Origin: Chloroflexota bacterium
GTDB lineage: Bacteria; Chloroflexota; Anaerolineae; Aggregatilineales; UBA2796
Length of the DNA stretch: 22,478 bases
Direction of reading: 5' to 3'
Assembly: GCA_003695215.1 (NCBI GenBank)
Contig: RFIM01000168.1
Coordinates: 1 to 22,478 of the forward strand
Of the stretch, positions 8,901 through 15,551 are shown piece by piece (within the stretch, counting starts at the first letter, position 1; the number at the start of each line of letters is the position of its first letter). Both the position numbers and the translations under genes were made by a program. The notes beneath the pieces are model-generated. The model made no database searches, was not told where the DNA came from, and saw only the letters and a list, made by a program, of their open reading frames with translations.

Positions 8901-9949
8901 GTCAGCGCAGCGCGCATGGCGCGCTCAGCGTCGTCATCGTGCGTGATCGGCGCGCCGAACACTGCGAACAGCACGCAGCCTTTATCGCTCACCTCAACCG
9001 ACATCAGCTGACCGCCGAAATCCGCCAAGGTGCGCTGCGCGCTGCACACGTAGGCGTCCAGCGCATTGCGGAAACGCTCCGCTTCGTAGCGCGGATAATC
9101 AAGCCGACCTGTCTCACCTGAGCCGAGCTTCACGAACATCGGTATGGCGTAGCGCAGATCGCCGATATAATCGCCTAAACCGTGCGCAAGGCGCTCTCGG
9201 ATGAAATGATGGACGTGCGGGCGGACGGCTTCAAGCACTTGCGCTGCATCGCCTTGTGCCTGCCACGCCGACCAGCGCGCTGCACGCGCACGCTCAGCCA
9301 CCTCATTAGGCACTCTGATGACCAAAGCGTTGCCCGATTCGTTCAGCTGCAAAGCCACGCCCGCTTCGCGCAGCACAGGCACGCAGTCCGCGTGAACCAC
9401 AACCTGCTCAGGCTGAGTCTCGGCAACCAAGCTGAGCGCAGCTTGCACAGCCGCGCCTGAGAGCACGTCGGCATAACCGTACTGTGGCAAGCCGACTGCC
9501 CAGCGATCGACGCTGCCCATGCCGATATAAATGCGCAGCCGCAAGCCACGAAATAGCCGCATGGAGTGCATCATCTCTTGCATTTGAACGGCTGCGGTCA
9601 CAGCGCGCAGGACGCCTGCAATAGGCTGTGTTGTGCTGGTAACAGGCTGATCGTCAAACCATGAGGTGAAGCCATCGCCCATGAAGCGGATGACGCTGCC
9701 GCCATGGTGAAAGACCAAGCCTGCGATGGCCTCAAACATCGGGTTCAGGCGGCGTTTCAGCTCGTCGCTGGCGCGCTGTGCGCCCAGCTCGGCTACCAAT
9801 TGCGTGGTCAGCGGCGTGAAGCCCGAGATATCTACAGTCAGCACAGCGCCTTGGGCCACAGCGGGCAGAGTTTTCCCTTGCAGCAAAGCGCGGAAACGAT
9901 CTGTAGCCAAATACGGCGCGAGCAAGTGCAGCAGGTCTTCGGGCTTCAT
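5906..9949 (-). CDS. Soluble adenylyl cyclase-like protein: two class III cyclase domains, AAA/STAND ATPase, TPR-like region
   Basis: This 1347-residue cytoplasmic protein probably makes a cyclic nucleotide, most likely cAMP. Domain order: cyclase domain C1 (about 30-215), linker (225-285), cyclase domain C2 (285-450), AAA_16/STAND NTPase (about 455-850) and a helical TPR-like region (about 870-1340). C1 has the two metal aspartates, D40 (TVDISGFTPL) and D92 (RFMGDGF). C2 has K323 in SDKGC and N394/R398 in IGDETNVAARL, the adenine-recognition and transition-state positions. C1 lacks the second set and C2 lacks the metal aspartates, so one competent site is expected at the C1-C2 interface, as in mammalian ADCY10. 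Walker A is GEAGIGKS (489-496) and Walker B LLLIFDD (613-619). The predicted start ATG 9949 has no good ribosome-binding site. A possible -10 (TATGAT, 9988-9993) lies about 40 bases upstream without a clear -35. There is no signal peptide or membrane segment. Guanylyl cyclase activity cannot be excluded. Confidence 0.92.
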   Translation of the reverse strand: MKPEDLLHLLAPYLATDRFRALLQGKTLPAVAQGAVLTVDISGFTPLTTQLVAELGAQRASDELKRRLNPMFEAIAGLVFHHGGSVIRFMGDGFTSWFDDQPVTSTTQPIAGVLRAVTAAVQMQEMMHSMRLFRGLRLRIYIGMGSVDRWAVGLPQYGYADVLSGAAVQAALSLVAETQPEQVVVHADCVPVLREAGVALQLNESGNALVIRVPNEVAERARAARWSAWQAQGDAAQVLEAVRPHVHHFIRERLAHGLGDYIGDLRYAIPMFVKLGSGETGRLDYPRYEAERFRNALDAYVCSAQRTLADFGGQLMSVEVSDKGCVLFAVFGAPITHDDDAERAMRAALTLRQIAPFGSPLGVQAIGISRGLVYAGTVGGEVRHEYSTIGDETNVAARLMGAASGGRILASSAVYKAVSERVVLETLPEVSIKGRAEPIPVAEPIGFRNSSVRHLKPNLLVGRLAELERIERHLKAVQSGHPRLVRLEGEAGIGKSRLVNEVAVRAGGRGFLIGQGESFSISQLTAYLPWQGALATLLNLPLENAQGVLQALMQLVNRLAPQCEVRLPLLGDLLGISLPDTPVTASLEGQARQQAIFAVVNELLRRMAAQQPLLLIFDDIQWFDESSASLALDVVQQLSVTPAPILILMTHRPLQGEPTAERLVSELRTKRLHHHIPVLELTPSEINTLLEKTLKAKISPELLTFISERVQGNPFFALELAAALREADQLQMTPQGLAIRKGAKNLNIPQTVQGVVQARLDSLDQTDQLLLKYAAVIGREFSSTILAESLPHGMFTPLDLQARLALLQSAGFLQAGKAERTFAFKHAILQEVIYQSMLAEQRAEIHHSVAHSIQRQMPEAIELLAYHFGQSNSREEALYYALQAGRKAFAEYANFAALEYFNQAEALAQSESDRFEIWRRQVRVLLRLGETAAVLEKLPQGEQLAQRADRDDWRAIVHLLRAEYFTQTSAWLEAQQEAQKAVRLAEEIREDRLAWQACLILREATLHLSQPSIAFRAELDRKMQALANRLGDQRYVIELLLTWFDEMYADSPEVAIQAAQATLSGARELQDPVLEAACLSELADLYLRENNLPAALEMLQMQLERLRQIGDRRREGLTLNRIGELLINLGQLKEGHQHVIEAFQTLSQIGERGGAAISQLLMGIVSEYLGVYDEALNHMRRALSVHEALGAKLEVALTRYHIGCVHLRQQAWQAAENELMASRFVFATRIRQKPHVPPLEIDSALAIVDLGMGRYMSAMERVTGMAIRLNRQQIRNLYRPTMAALFTAQVLSANGDVARAVQVAQNVHAALSQALAWLEARGWLDGFMNTIWYNAELFSLLKKQARS

Positions 9950-10038
9950 AAGCGTTACGGAATCTCTAAGGCCTCCACTGCGCCTGAATCATACTACAGG
10001 CATTTTTAGTTTGCACTCACAATGAGAATACAATACCG

Positions 10039-11286
10039 CTAGGATTTAGGGCGCGGCGGCAACGGCGTGTAAGGATTAATGCCATCGAGAATAGGCGGCA
10101 CGTACCTGTCATCTATGTAGCGCGGCGCGTTAGCAAGCGCAAAGAAGGCAGGCCTCATGCGTTTGTCGAAGCCTGGCTCATTAAGCGCCCACCAATATTC
10201 CTCGTCCTCAGGCGTCCAGTCAAGGTCTGCCAGATATAGCACGACCATCAGGCTGATCCAAGGGCGCCAATGCTGGGCGGCGTACTCGAAAGCGGCAACC
10301 AAGTACTCAGCCTGCTGTGCCTCAGAGACGGCATGCCAACGGTACGGATTCGGCTGTTGTGAGCCATCAGGCGCCCTGATCGTATCGCGCTGATCAGTCG
10401 TCCAGCCCATCTCCAAAATAGCGATCTGCTTATGTCCGTCGCCATGTGCCACCTGCAAGGCGCGCATGACCTCCACATGCCTGAAGACTTGCCAGCTATG
10501 CCCATTAAGGCGCGGATCATCAGGCGGCGTCTCAGGCGGCAGGGCATAGCCAGGCGCATTCAAGCCCAGGACGTCATAGTAGCGCGCTGCGCCTGCTTCG
10601 AACATCTGCTGCAGATAGAGCGTATCAGGGATGCTCTGCGGCGAGAGCGTGCCTGTTGGCGCCAAGCCCGCCGAAATGACAATCGCCTCAGGGTCGGCAG
10701 CACGAATGGCTTGTGCGCAGGCTGCCAGAACTTTGACATAGGCCGCGGCATTCGGCGTCTTGCCGAGCCATTCGCGGCTCAAATTCGGCTCATTCCAGAC
10801 TTGGTAGCCGACGATGCGCCCTTGGTAGCGCGCCGCCAGCTGACCACAAAAGGCGCCGAAGGCGCGCTCATCAAAGGGCGGCTCATACGCGTTGCGATCA
10901 AGGCGAATGGCCCAATCAGGTGGCTTGCCGAGCCGTGCGATCAGCTTGATGCCGCGATAGTTCGCCTCAGCGACCACGTCGTCGGCGATTGACCAATCCG
11001 CAGGCCTATCCTGCGCAGGCTGAATATCACGCCAACCGAAAATTTGCTTGGCATAGCCGAAGCGCATCAGGCGCACGTATTCAAAGTCGCGCGCGCGCGC
11101 TGTCTCGTTCCACCAAACTGAGATGTGCACACCATAGGCGATTGAAGGCAGCCTCTTGTGCCGAATCAGCTCGGCGCCGAGCGGCGTCTCAGGTTGACGC
11201 AAAGCGCTGCTGACGAGCAGCAGGCTGCCGAGCGCGCTCAGGGCGAGCGTGCTGAGCAGCAGACGTTTGGGTACGCGTTGTGGCAT
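10039..11286 (-). CDS. Membrane-anchored clan GH-A (cellulase/GH39-like) glycoside hydrolase-like protein
   Basis: This 415-residue protein probably acts outside the membrane on a polysaccharide or glycoside; the substrate is unknown. An N-terminal basic stretch (MPQRVPKR) and a hydrophobic segment (about 9-28) form a signal peptide or anchor. The rest reads as a TIM-barrel of clan GH-A. The proposed acid/base is Glu166 in YQVWNEPNLSREW and the proposed nucleophile is Glu292 in IAILEMGWTTD, at the expected spacing of about 125 residues. Strand-like segments such as GIKLIARLG (112-120) fit the barrel. It is a paralogue of the next gene upstream: both share VISAGLAPTG and a similar layout around it. 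The gap to that gene is 61 bp and holds a hairpin. No strong ribosome-binding site is visible before ATG 11286. Family number (GH5, GH39 or an unassigned relative) is not decided here. Confidence 0.82.
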   Translation of the reverse strand: MPQRVPKRLLLSTLALSALGSLLLVSSALRQPETPLGAELIRHKRLPSIAYGVHISVWWNETARARDFEYVRLMRFGYAKQIFGWRDIQPAQDRPADWSIADDVVAEANYRGIKLIARLGKPPDWAIRLDRNAYEPPFDERAFGAFCGQLAARYQGRIVGYQVWNEPNLSREWLGKTPNAAAYVKVLAACAQAIRAADPEAIVISAGLAPTGTLSPQSIPDTLYLQQMFEAGAARYYDVLGLNAPGYALPPETPPDDPRLNGHSWQVFRHVEVMRALQVAHGDGHKQIAILEMGWTTDQRDTIRAPDGSQQPNPYRWHAVSEAQQAEYLVAAFEYAAQHWRPWISLMVVLYLADLDWTPEDEEYWWALNEPGFDKRMRPAFFALANAPRYIDDRYVPPILDGINPYTPLPPRPKS

Positions 11287-11304
11287 AGTGAGCTTTCAAG
11301 TCAA

Positions 11305-11325
11305 GGGCAGGAAGCGCTCCTGCCC
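11305..11325. other. Intercistronic hairpin between the two GH-A genes
   Basis: An 8-bp perfect stem, GGGCAGGA/TCCTGCCC, closes a 5-base loop. It lies in the 61-bp gap between the two paralogous genes, about 18 bases ahead of the downstream start codon. No T-tract follows on either strand, so it is not a convincing intrinsic terminator. It could act as a weak attenuator or an mRNA-stabilising or processing element. Confidence 0.5.
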
Positions 11326-11347
11326 TGAAGATGCTGCGATGCGAAGG

Positions 11348-12811
11348 TCACTGCGCACGGCGCGGACGGCTGCGGAAATCAAAGTCCACAATGCGCTGCC
11401 ACACAGGCCGTGGCTGAAAGTCGGGCCCGAGGATAGACCACGGCACGTTATCGCCAACGGCGCCGCCAATATTCCAGCCCGCTTGCGCGCCATAGTTCAA
11501 GTTCCACAGCATGGCAAGCCGTACAAAGCCCCACTGTTGCATCAGCTCGATAGCCTGGGCTGTGAAGTTCGCCTGATCTTGCAGCGTGTTATCCGCAGCG
11601 AAGCCAAAGCCCTCGCGCAGCTGGCCGCGCCCTTGCAAATCCTCCACGCTAGGCCAGCCGAACTCGGTCACGCATAGCTTCTTATCGCTGCCAGCGGCGC
11701 GAATGCGATTGGCGTAGCCTTCCAGCGTGCTCTTGAATGACCAGCTGTGATGCGGATTCGACCACGGCCCGCGGAAACGCGCTGGTGGATTGCGCTCAGG
11801 CAGATTGTTCCAATCCTGATTCGGCGGCACGTTCAAGCCGTTGTGATGCGCGCCGACGCAATCCACAAAGTTGAGCATCCCTGCCGCGATCAACTGATCC
11901 ATGTAGACGAAATCATCAGTGACGGCTCCAGGAATGTTGGCGCCCGTTGGTGCCAAGCCCGCCGAGATCACGATGATGTTCGGATCGATGCTCTTGATGG
12001 TATTGTAAGCCACCTGAAGCAGCTGCACATAGCGCCGTGCGTCAATGGCAGGCGGATTGGTCGTCCACTCGCGGTCGATGTTGATCTCATTCCAAACCTC
12101 AATGGCATGAATCTTGTTTGGATAGCGGCGCAAGAGTGCGCTGAGGAAGTCGGCAAAATCTTGCGGATTGGCAGGCGGGCCATCATGCACATCCGCCACG
12201 ATGCGCGCACCTGGATCGCGCGCCCAATCAGGCGCCTTAGTGATGCTCAACAGCACCTTCAAGCCCGCTTCATTGGCTAACGTCAAGCTGGTATCAAGGT
12301 CAGACCAATCGATTTGCCCTTTGACGCGCTCTGTATCGCGCCAGACGACCTGCGATTTGATCCAATTCAAGCGCAGCTGGTCTCGCGCCATGGTGACCCA
12401 CACCTTATAGACGTTTGGATCAGGATTCTTCTGAACGGCGATGCCTAGATCGAAGTCCAGATCGCGGATCGGCGGGACGGTCGGCGTGGCAACCACGACC
12501 GTTGGCAGCGCTTGAGGCGGCTCTGCAGTCGGTTGGGCCTGCTCAGGCGGCGGGAAAGTTGGGAAAGGCGTAGCAGTGATCTGAGCGACGAGAACGCTGC
12601 TCTCAGCCATAGGCGGCGGCAGAATGGCAACTCCAGATGGCGACTCAGCGGCCAGCGCGCCCGTCGCTGTGTATACAGCGATGAACGTGGCTGCGCCTAG
12701 CAACAGCGTGATGCCCATCCATGCTATGGCAAAATAGCGCACCTGACGGCGATGCATCTGTTGGCGTTGCCGCAAGGCGCTGATGCTGATTGTCTCTCGG
12801 ATATTGCTCAT
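11348..12811 (-). CDS. Membrane-anchored clan GH-A glycoside hydrolase-like protein with Pro/Thr linker
   Basis: This 487-residue protein has a short cytoplasmic basic N-terminus (1-25), one transmembrane helix (about 26-46), a Pro/Thr/Ala-rich linker (about 60-115) that would span the cell envelope, and a TIM-barrel domain (about 118-480). The catalytic residues proposed for clan GH-A are visible: Glu242 in IEVWNEINIDREW and Glu383 in LCVTEFGWPS. The conserved TKAPDWA near residue 191 also recalls GH39/GH5-like barrels. It shares VISAGLAPTG and neighbouring sequence with the gene downstream, so the pair probably arose by tandem duplication. The start ATG 12811 has a good ribosome-binding site (agggagagactc). 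It is probably co-transcribed with the GH18-like gene 43 bp upstream. Substrate unknown; the tether suggests a surface glycan or a structural role. Confidence 0.85.
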   Translation of the reverse strand: MSNIRETISISALRQRQQMHRRQVRYFAIAWMGITLLLGAATFIAVYTATGALAAESPSGVAILPPPMAESSVLVAQITATPFPTFPPPEQAQPTAEPPQALPTVVVATPTVPPIRDLDFDLGIAVQKNPDPNVYKVWVTMARDQLRLNWIKSQVVWRDTERVKGQIDWSDLDTSLTLANEAGLKVLLSITKAPDWARDPGARIVADVHDGPPANPQDFADFLSALLRRYPNKIHAIEVWNEINIDREWTTNPPAIDARRYVQLLQVAYNTIKSIDPNIIVISAGLAPTGANIPGAVTDDFVYMDQLIAAGMLNFVDCVGAHHNGLNVPPNQDWNNLPERNPPARFRGPWSNPHHSWSFKSTLEGYANRIRAAGSDKKLCVTEFGWPSVEDLQGRGQLREGFGFAADNTLQDQANFTAQAIELMQQWGFVRLAMLWNLNYGAQAGWNIGGAVGDNVPWSILGPDFQPRPVWQRIVDFDFRSRPRRAQ

Positions 12812-12854
12812 GAGTCTCTCCCTAGATGTCGGCTTGGATGCAGCGCGCCAGTTC

Positions 12855-14675
12855 TCAGCGCGCCACTTGGAGCGTCGTGCGCGCTAGCGGAAAATCCAGC
12901 TCAGCCAGCACAGCGCTCACTTGGATATCGCGATAAGTGCCATCAGGCGTGAAGCGGAACGGCTGCCCGATCCCTTCAACCTGCTCGGCTAATGTCAACG
13001 TGCCCACACTAGCGCGCCATCGCACGGCCAGATCAGCGGGCACTGGCACAAACCAAGTCTGCCCTGGACGGTATGTCTTATACTCCATCAAGACGGACGC
13101 GCCTTGCCTGTAGGCGCCTTCAGCGGCCAGGTCTGGCACTTGGACGCCTGCCCAATTGCCGATCAAAAGCGCGCCCAGTCTATCACGCAAAGCGCTATTT
13201 GTCATCAGCCAGATGGCGCGTATGAAGCTGCCTTCAGCTGATTTGTAGCGCACCACAGGCATGTTTGCCTCAATGCCGAACTCGGCTCGCTCAGGCGCGA
13301 TCTGAAGCTGAACGGTCTGCTCAGGTTTCAGGATGCCTTCAGGCGTCACGCGTAGTTCAGAGAGCGGCTCTAGCGCTTGACGATAGCCGATCGGCGTCCA
13401 CTGGCTGCCTTCCTGCGCAACGCTGCGCAGGCTGATCACGGCGTGCAGCTTGGCGCGGCTGATCTCACCAACTGCCCAGGCCAAGACGCGCCGCACCGCG
13501 CCTTCAGGCAAGTAATCTCGTGGATTATACGGCAAGATGACTTGCACTGAGTCGGCCTGCGCGCCGAGTTGGCGCCAATCGTAGCCGCCCGTCTCGAATT
13601 GTGCGCCTGCCTGCTCGGGAAAAGGCAAGACGAGCGTGAGCGACTTGCCTTCCGCGCGTAGGGCTGCAGCTAGCTCGGCGATGAAGGCGCTGTAGGCATC
13701 GCGCAGCCGCAGCGGCAGGCCGAGATACTCGAGCGCAATGCCGCTGTAAGGCTGGCTGAGCGCGAATTCCAACAAACGCTCAAGGTGCACTTGGCGGCGC
13801 TCAGGATCGCTGAGCAGGCGCTCGACCAAGGCTGCATCGGGCGCTGATGCGCCGCGATAGTTGCGGATGAGCGGCACAACAGCATAGCCATTGCCAAAAG
13901 TGACGCCTGAAGGCAAGGCGCCGTCAAGCGCGCCTTCAGCGTTTGGCACCAGGCCTGCAGGATGCACCACGTTAGCCATTGCAGCGATCTCAGGCTCAAG
14001 GGCTTGCCCTGCCTCGATCACGACGCTGAGCATCGGCGCTTGCGGCGCCAAGCGCGCGATCACGAGCGCATCGGGCAGGCGCTGTGCGCCATTCAGCACC
14101 GCCACGAGCGAAAGGCGCTCGTCGATCATCGCGCGCTGCGCAGGCAGGAACTGCCAGCGCGCTGATGGCGCGTCATAGCCGTAGAGATCAGCTTGGGCAG
14201 GCTCAATGCCTGCCGGCAAGGCGAAGGCGATCGTCAGCGTCTCAGGCGGCGCGCCGCGCTGCTCCAGGCGGTAGATCGGGCTGAAGGGCTTGAGCGCCTT
14301 CGGCAGAGCTTCGCGCGCCCGAAGCAGCACTTCATCATTCGGCAGGCTCGACGCCTTGAATGCGGCCGCCTCAAAGCGGCTCAGGCGGATATTCAAGCCG
14401 CTGGCGCCGCCTGCCGTCAAGATCAAGTCCTGGAAGACGAGTCGGCTGTTGAGCGGCACAAATGGCGTGCCGAAGAGCTGATCGCCGATTGAGAAAGGCG
14501 GCAAAAGAAGCGCCAAGACGGTCAGCATGGCTGCGAAGAGCAAAGCGAGGACGCTCAGCGCGCAGCCGAAAGCGTTTTGCTGAGCGCGCAGCGGCTGCGA
14601 GAGCATTGTGCTGCGCCGCTTTGATGAGGCGCGCGCCTTGCTTGATGGACTGCTCTGTTGTGCTGCACTTGCCAT
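12855..14675 (-). CDS. Membrane-anchored GH18/YaaH-like protein with degenerate active-site motif
   Basis: Numbered from ATG 14675, the product has 606 residues. A Ser/Ala/Lys-rich cytoplasmic start (1-37) is followed by a transmembrane helix (about 38-59) and then an extracytoplasmic part. An open extension to TTG 14756 exists, but it would run through the promoter, so the ATG is preferred. Residues about 235-440 recall the GH18 barrel of YaaH/YdhD-like spore-coat proteins, notably YDWRQLGAQADSVQVILPY (about 365-383). At the place of the catalytic DxxDxDxE signature the protein has SGIALEYLGL (about 311-320), so the aspartates and catalytic glutamate appear lost by eye. It may bind rather than cut a glycan. 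The C-terminal part (about 440-606) looks beta-rich. It is the first gene of a - strand run with the two GH-A genes. The family call rests on weak similarity and is moderate. Confidence 0.7.
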   Translation of the reverse strand: MASAAQQSSPSSKARASSKRRSTMLSQPLRAQQNAFGCALSVLALLFAAMLTVLALLLPPFSIGDQLFGTPFVPLNSRLVFQDLILTAGGASGLNIRLSRFEAAAFKASSLPNDEVLLRAREALPKALKPFSPIYRLEQRGAPPETLTIAFALPAGIEPAQADLYGYDAPSARWQFLPAQRAMIDERLSLVAVLNGAQRLPDALVIARLAPQAPMLSVVIEAGQALEPEIAAMANVVHPAGLVPNAEGALDGALPSGVTFGNGYAVVPLIRNYRGASAPDAALVERLLSDPERRQVHLERLLEFALSQPYSGIALEYLGLPLRLRDAYSAFIAELAAALRAEGKSLTLVLPFPEQAGAQFETGGYDWRQLGAQADSVQVILPYNPRDYLPEGAVRRVLAWAVGEISRAKLHAVISLRSVAQEGSQWTPIGYRQALEPLSELRVTPEGILKPEQTVQLQIAPERAEFGIEANMPVVRYKSAEGSFIRAIWLMTNSALRDRLGALLIGNWAGVQVPDLAAEGAYRQGASVLMEYKTYRPGQTWFVPVPADLAVRWRASVGTLTLAEQVEGIGQPFRFTPDGTYRDIQVSAVLAELDFPLARTTLQVAR

Positions 14676-14728
14676 AGGCTGGCTACAGGCCCTGCCTTTT
14701 GATACGCCTTTTGCAATGTCAAAACAGG

Positions 14729-14757
14729 ATTGTAACACTGAAAGCGCGGGCTGCAAA
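14729..14757 (-). promoter_or_regulatory. Possible promoter of the surface-glycan gene run
   Basis: On the - strand TTTGCA (14752-14757) and TACAAT (14729-14734, five of six matches to the -10 consensus) are separated by exactly 17 bases. Transcription would start about 45-50 bases before the ATG at 14675. A perfect TTGACA also occurs nearby on this strand, but no -10 follows at the right distance. Confidence 0.5.
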
Positions 14758-14771
14758 CATCGCTCGGCCTA

Positions 14772-14800
14772 TGGTCAGGATCGCCGCCGCTGGCTACAAT
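14772..14800 (+). promoter_or_regulatory. Possible promoter of the epsilon-subunit gene, divergent
   Basis: TGGTCA (14772-14777, four of six) and TACAAT (14795-14800, five of six) are spaced by 17 bases on the + strand. The start codon of the epsilon-like gene is about 49 bases downstream. The same -10 sequence, TACAAT, is used by the divergent promoter only 15 bases away. Confidence 0.5.
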
Positions 14801-14848
14801 GTGCGCAGCGCCGATTGGATCGGCTCAGCTACCTGAAAATCTTGCCAA

Positions 14849-15367
14849 ATGCCTATATCTGTCGACCTCATCACGCCTGAGCGCCGTTTTTTCTATGAAC
14901 CTGCTGCTGAGAGCCTTCTAGTGCCGACGGCACAAGGCCAGATCGGCGTGTTCGTAGGGCATGTGCCGCTCATCGCGCTGCTTGGCGTGGGCGAGCTGCG
15001 CGTGCGCAAAGCTGATGCCGAAGAGAGCATCGCCGTCTATGGCGGCATTGTGCGCATCGGTTGCGATCAGGTCACCCTGCTGGCTGATTCAGCCGAATTC
15101 GCCTACGACCTTGACTACGAGTCGTGTTATTTAGCGCGCCTTGCCGCTGAAGCGGATTTCCAGAGCAGGCCTTCGCCTGAGACGCGCTATGCGCTGCGCT
15201 GTGCTGCCCTACGCGAGCGGCTTGCGCGCCGCGCCCTGACTTCAGCGTTGCCGCGCCTTTATACCCCGCCGCCCAGCGCAAATGGCTTGCCGAGGATCGC
15301 GCCGCTAGTGCCGCGCGCATCCTTCGAGCCTGACGTGCCTGAGAAGCCGTTCATCAAAGAAGATTGA
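14849..15367 (+). CDS. atpC: ATP synthase F1 epsilon-like subunit, stand-alone, with C-terminal extension
   Basis: The epsilon subunit sits on the central stalk of the F1Fo ATP synthase and can inhibit ATP hydrolysis. The N-terminal beta-sandwich is clear: SVDLITPERRFFY, VPTAQGQIGVFVGHVPLIALL and GELRVRKAD (about 4-54). A helical stretch (about 95-132, with several Ala/Arg/Leu repeats) fits the epsilon C-terminal hairpin. The product has 172 residues against about 130-145 usual; the extra 40 residues are proline-rich (LYTPPPSANG and onward) and end in EKPFIKED. No other ATP synthase gene is in the window, which is unusual because atpC normally closes the atp operon after atpD. The start ATG 14849 lacks an obvious ribosome-binding site. 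It could be the only epsilon gene, displaced, or a second copy. Confidence 0.85.
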   Translation: MPISVDLITPERRFFYEPAAESLLVPTAQGQIGVFVGHVPLIALLGVGELRVRKADAEESIAVYGGIVRIGCDQVTLLADSAEFAYDLDYESCYLARLAAEADFQSRPSPETRYALRCAALRERLARRALTSALPRLYTPPPSANGLPRIAPLVPRASFEPDVPEKPFIKED

Positions 15368-15373
15368 GCCAGC

Positions 15374-15398
15374 GGCACTTGCAATCTTCTCGAGTGCC
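15374..15398 (+). terminator. Hairpin just after the epsilon-like gene, weak terminator candidate
   Basis: GGCACTTG (15374-15381) pairs with CGAGTGCC (15391-15398), eight pairs with one T-G wobble and a 9-base loop. It starts seven bases after the stop codon. The following bases (TCCGCTTATT) are only partly T-rich, so termination would be weak. Confidence 0.4.
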
Positions 15399-15456
15399 TC
15401 CGCTTATTGAGCTTACAACAACATCTCTCAAACCTATTACAAATAGCGCTGTTCGC

Positions 15457-15485
15457 TTTACACACGGTTGATTCCACTATAAGAT
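15457..15485 (+). promoter_or_regulatory. Possible promoter upstream of the helical hypothetical gene
   Basis: TTTACA (15457-15462, five of six) and TAAGAT (15480-15485, four of six) are 17 bases apart, in a locally AT-rich 184-bp gap. An overlapping TATAAG (15478-15483) is an alternative -10. The predicted start of the next gene is about 65 bases downstream. Confidence 0.4.
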
Positions 15486-15551
15486 GATCGTGAAGCTAAA
15501 TGCTTTGTTCATTGGCATAAACTTTAAACTTTAGAAAGGCTCAGGGACAAG

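Noticed and set aside
14676..14756. N-terminal extension of the GH18-like protein to a TTG codon
   Set aside because: It would read through the best promoter candidate; the ATG at 14675 gives a normal short cytoplasmic start before the membrane helix.
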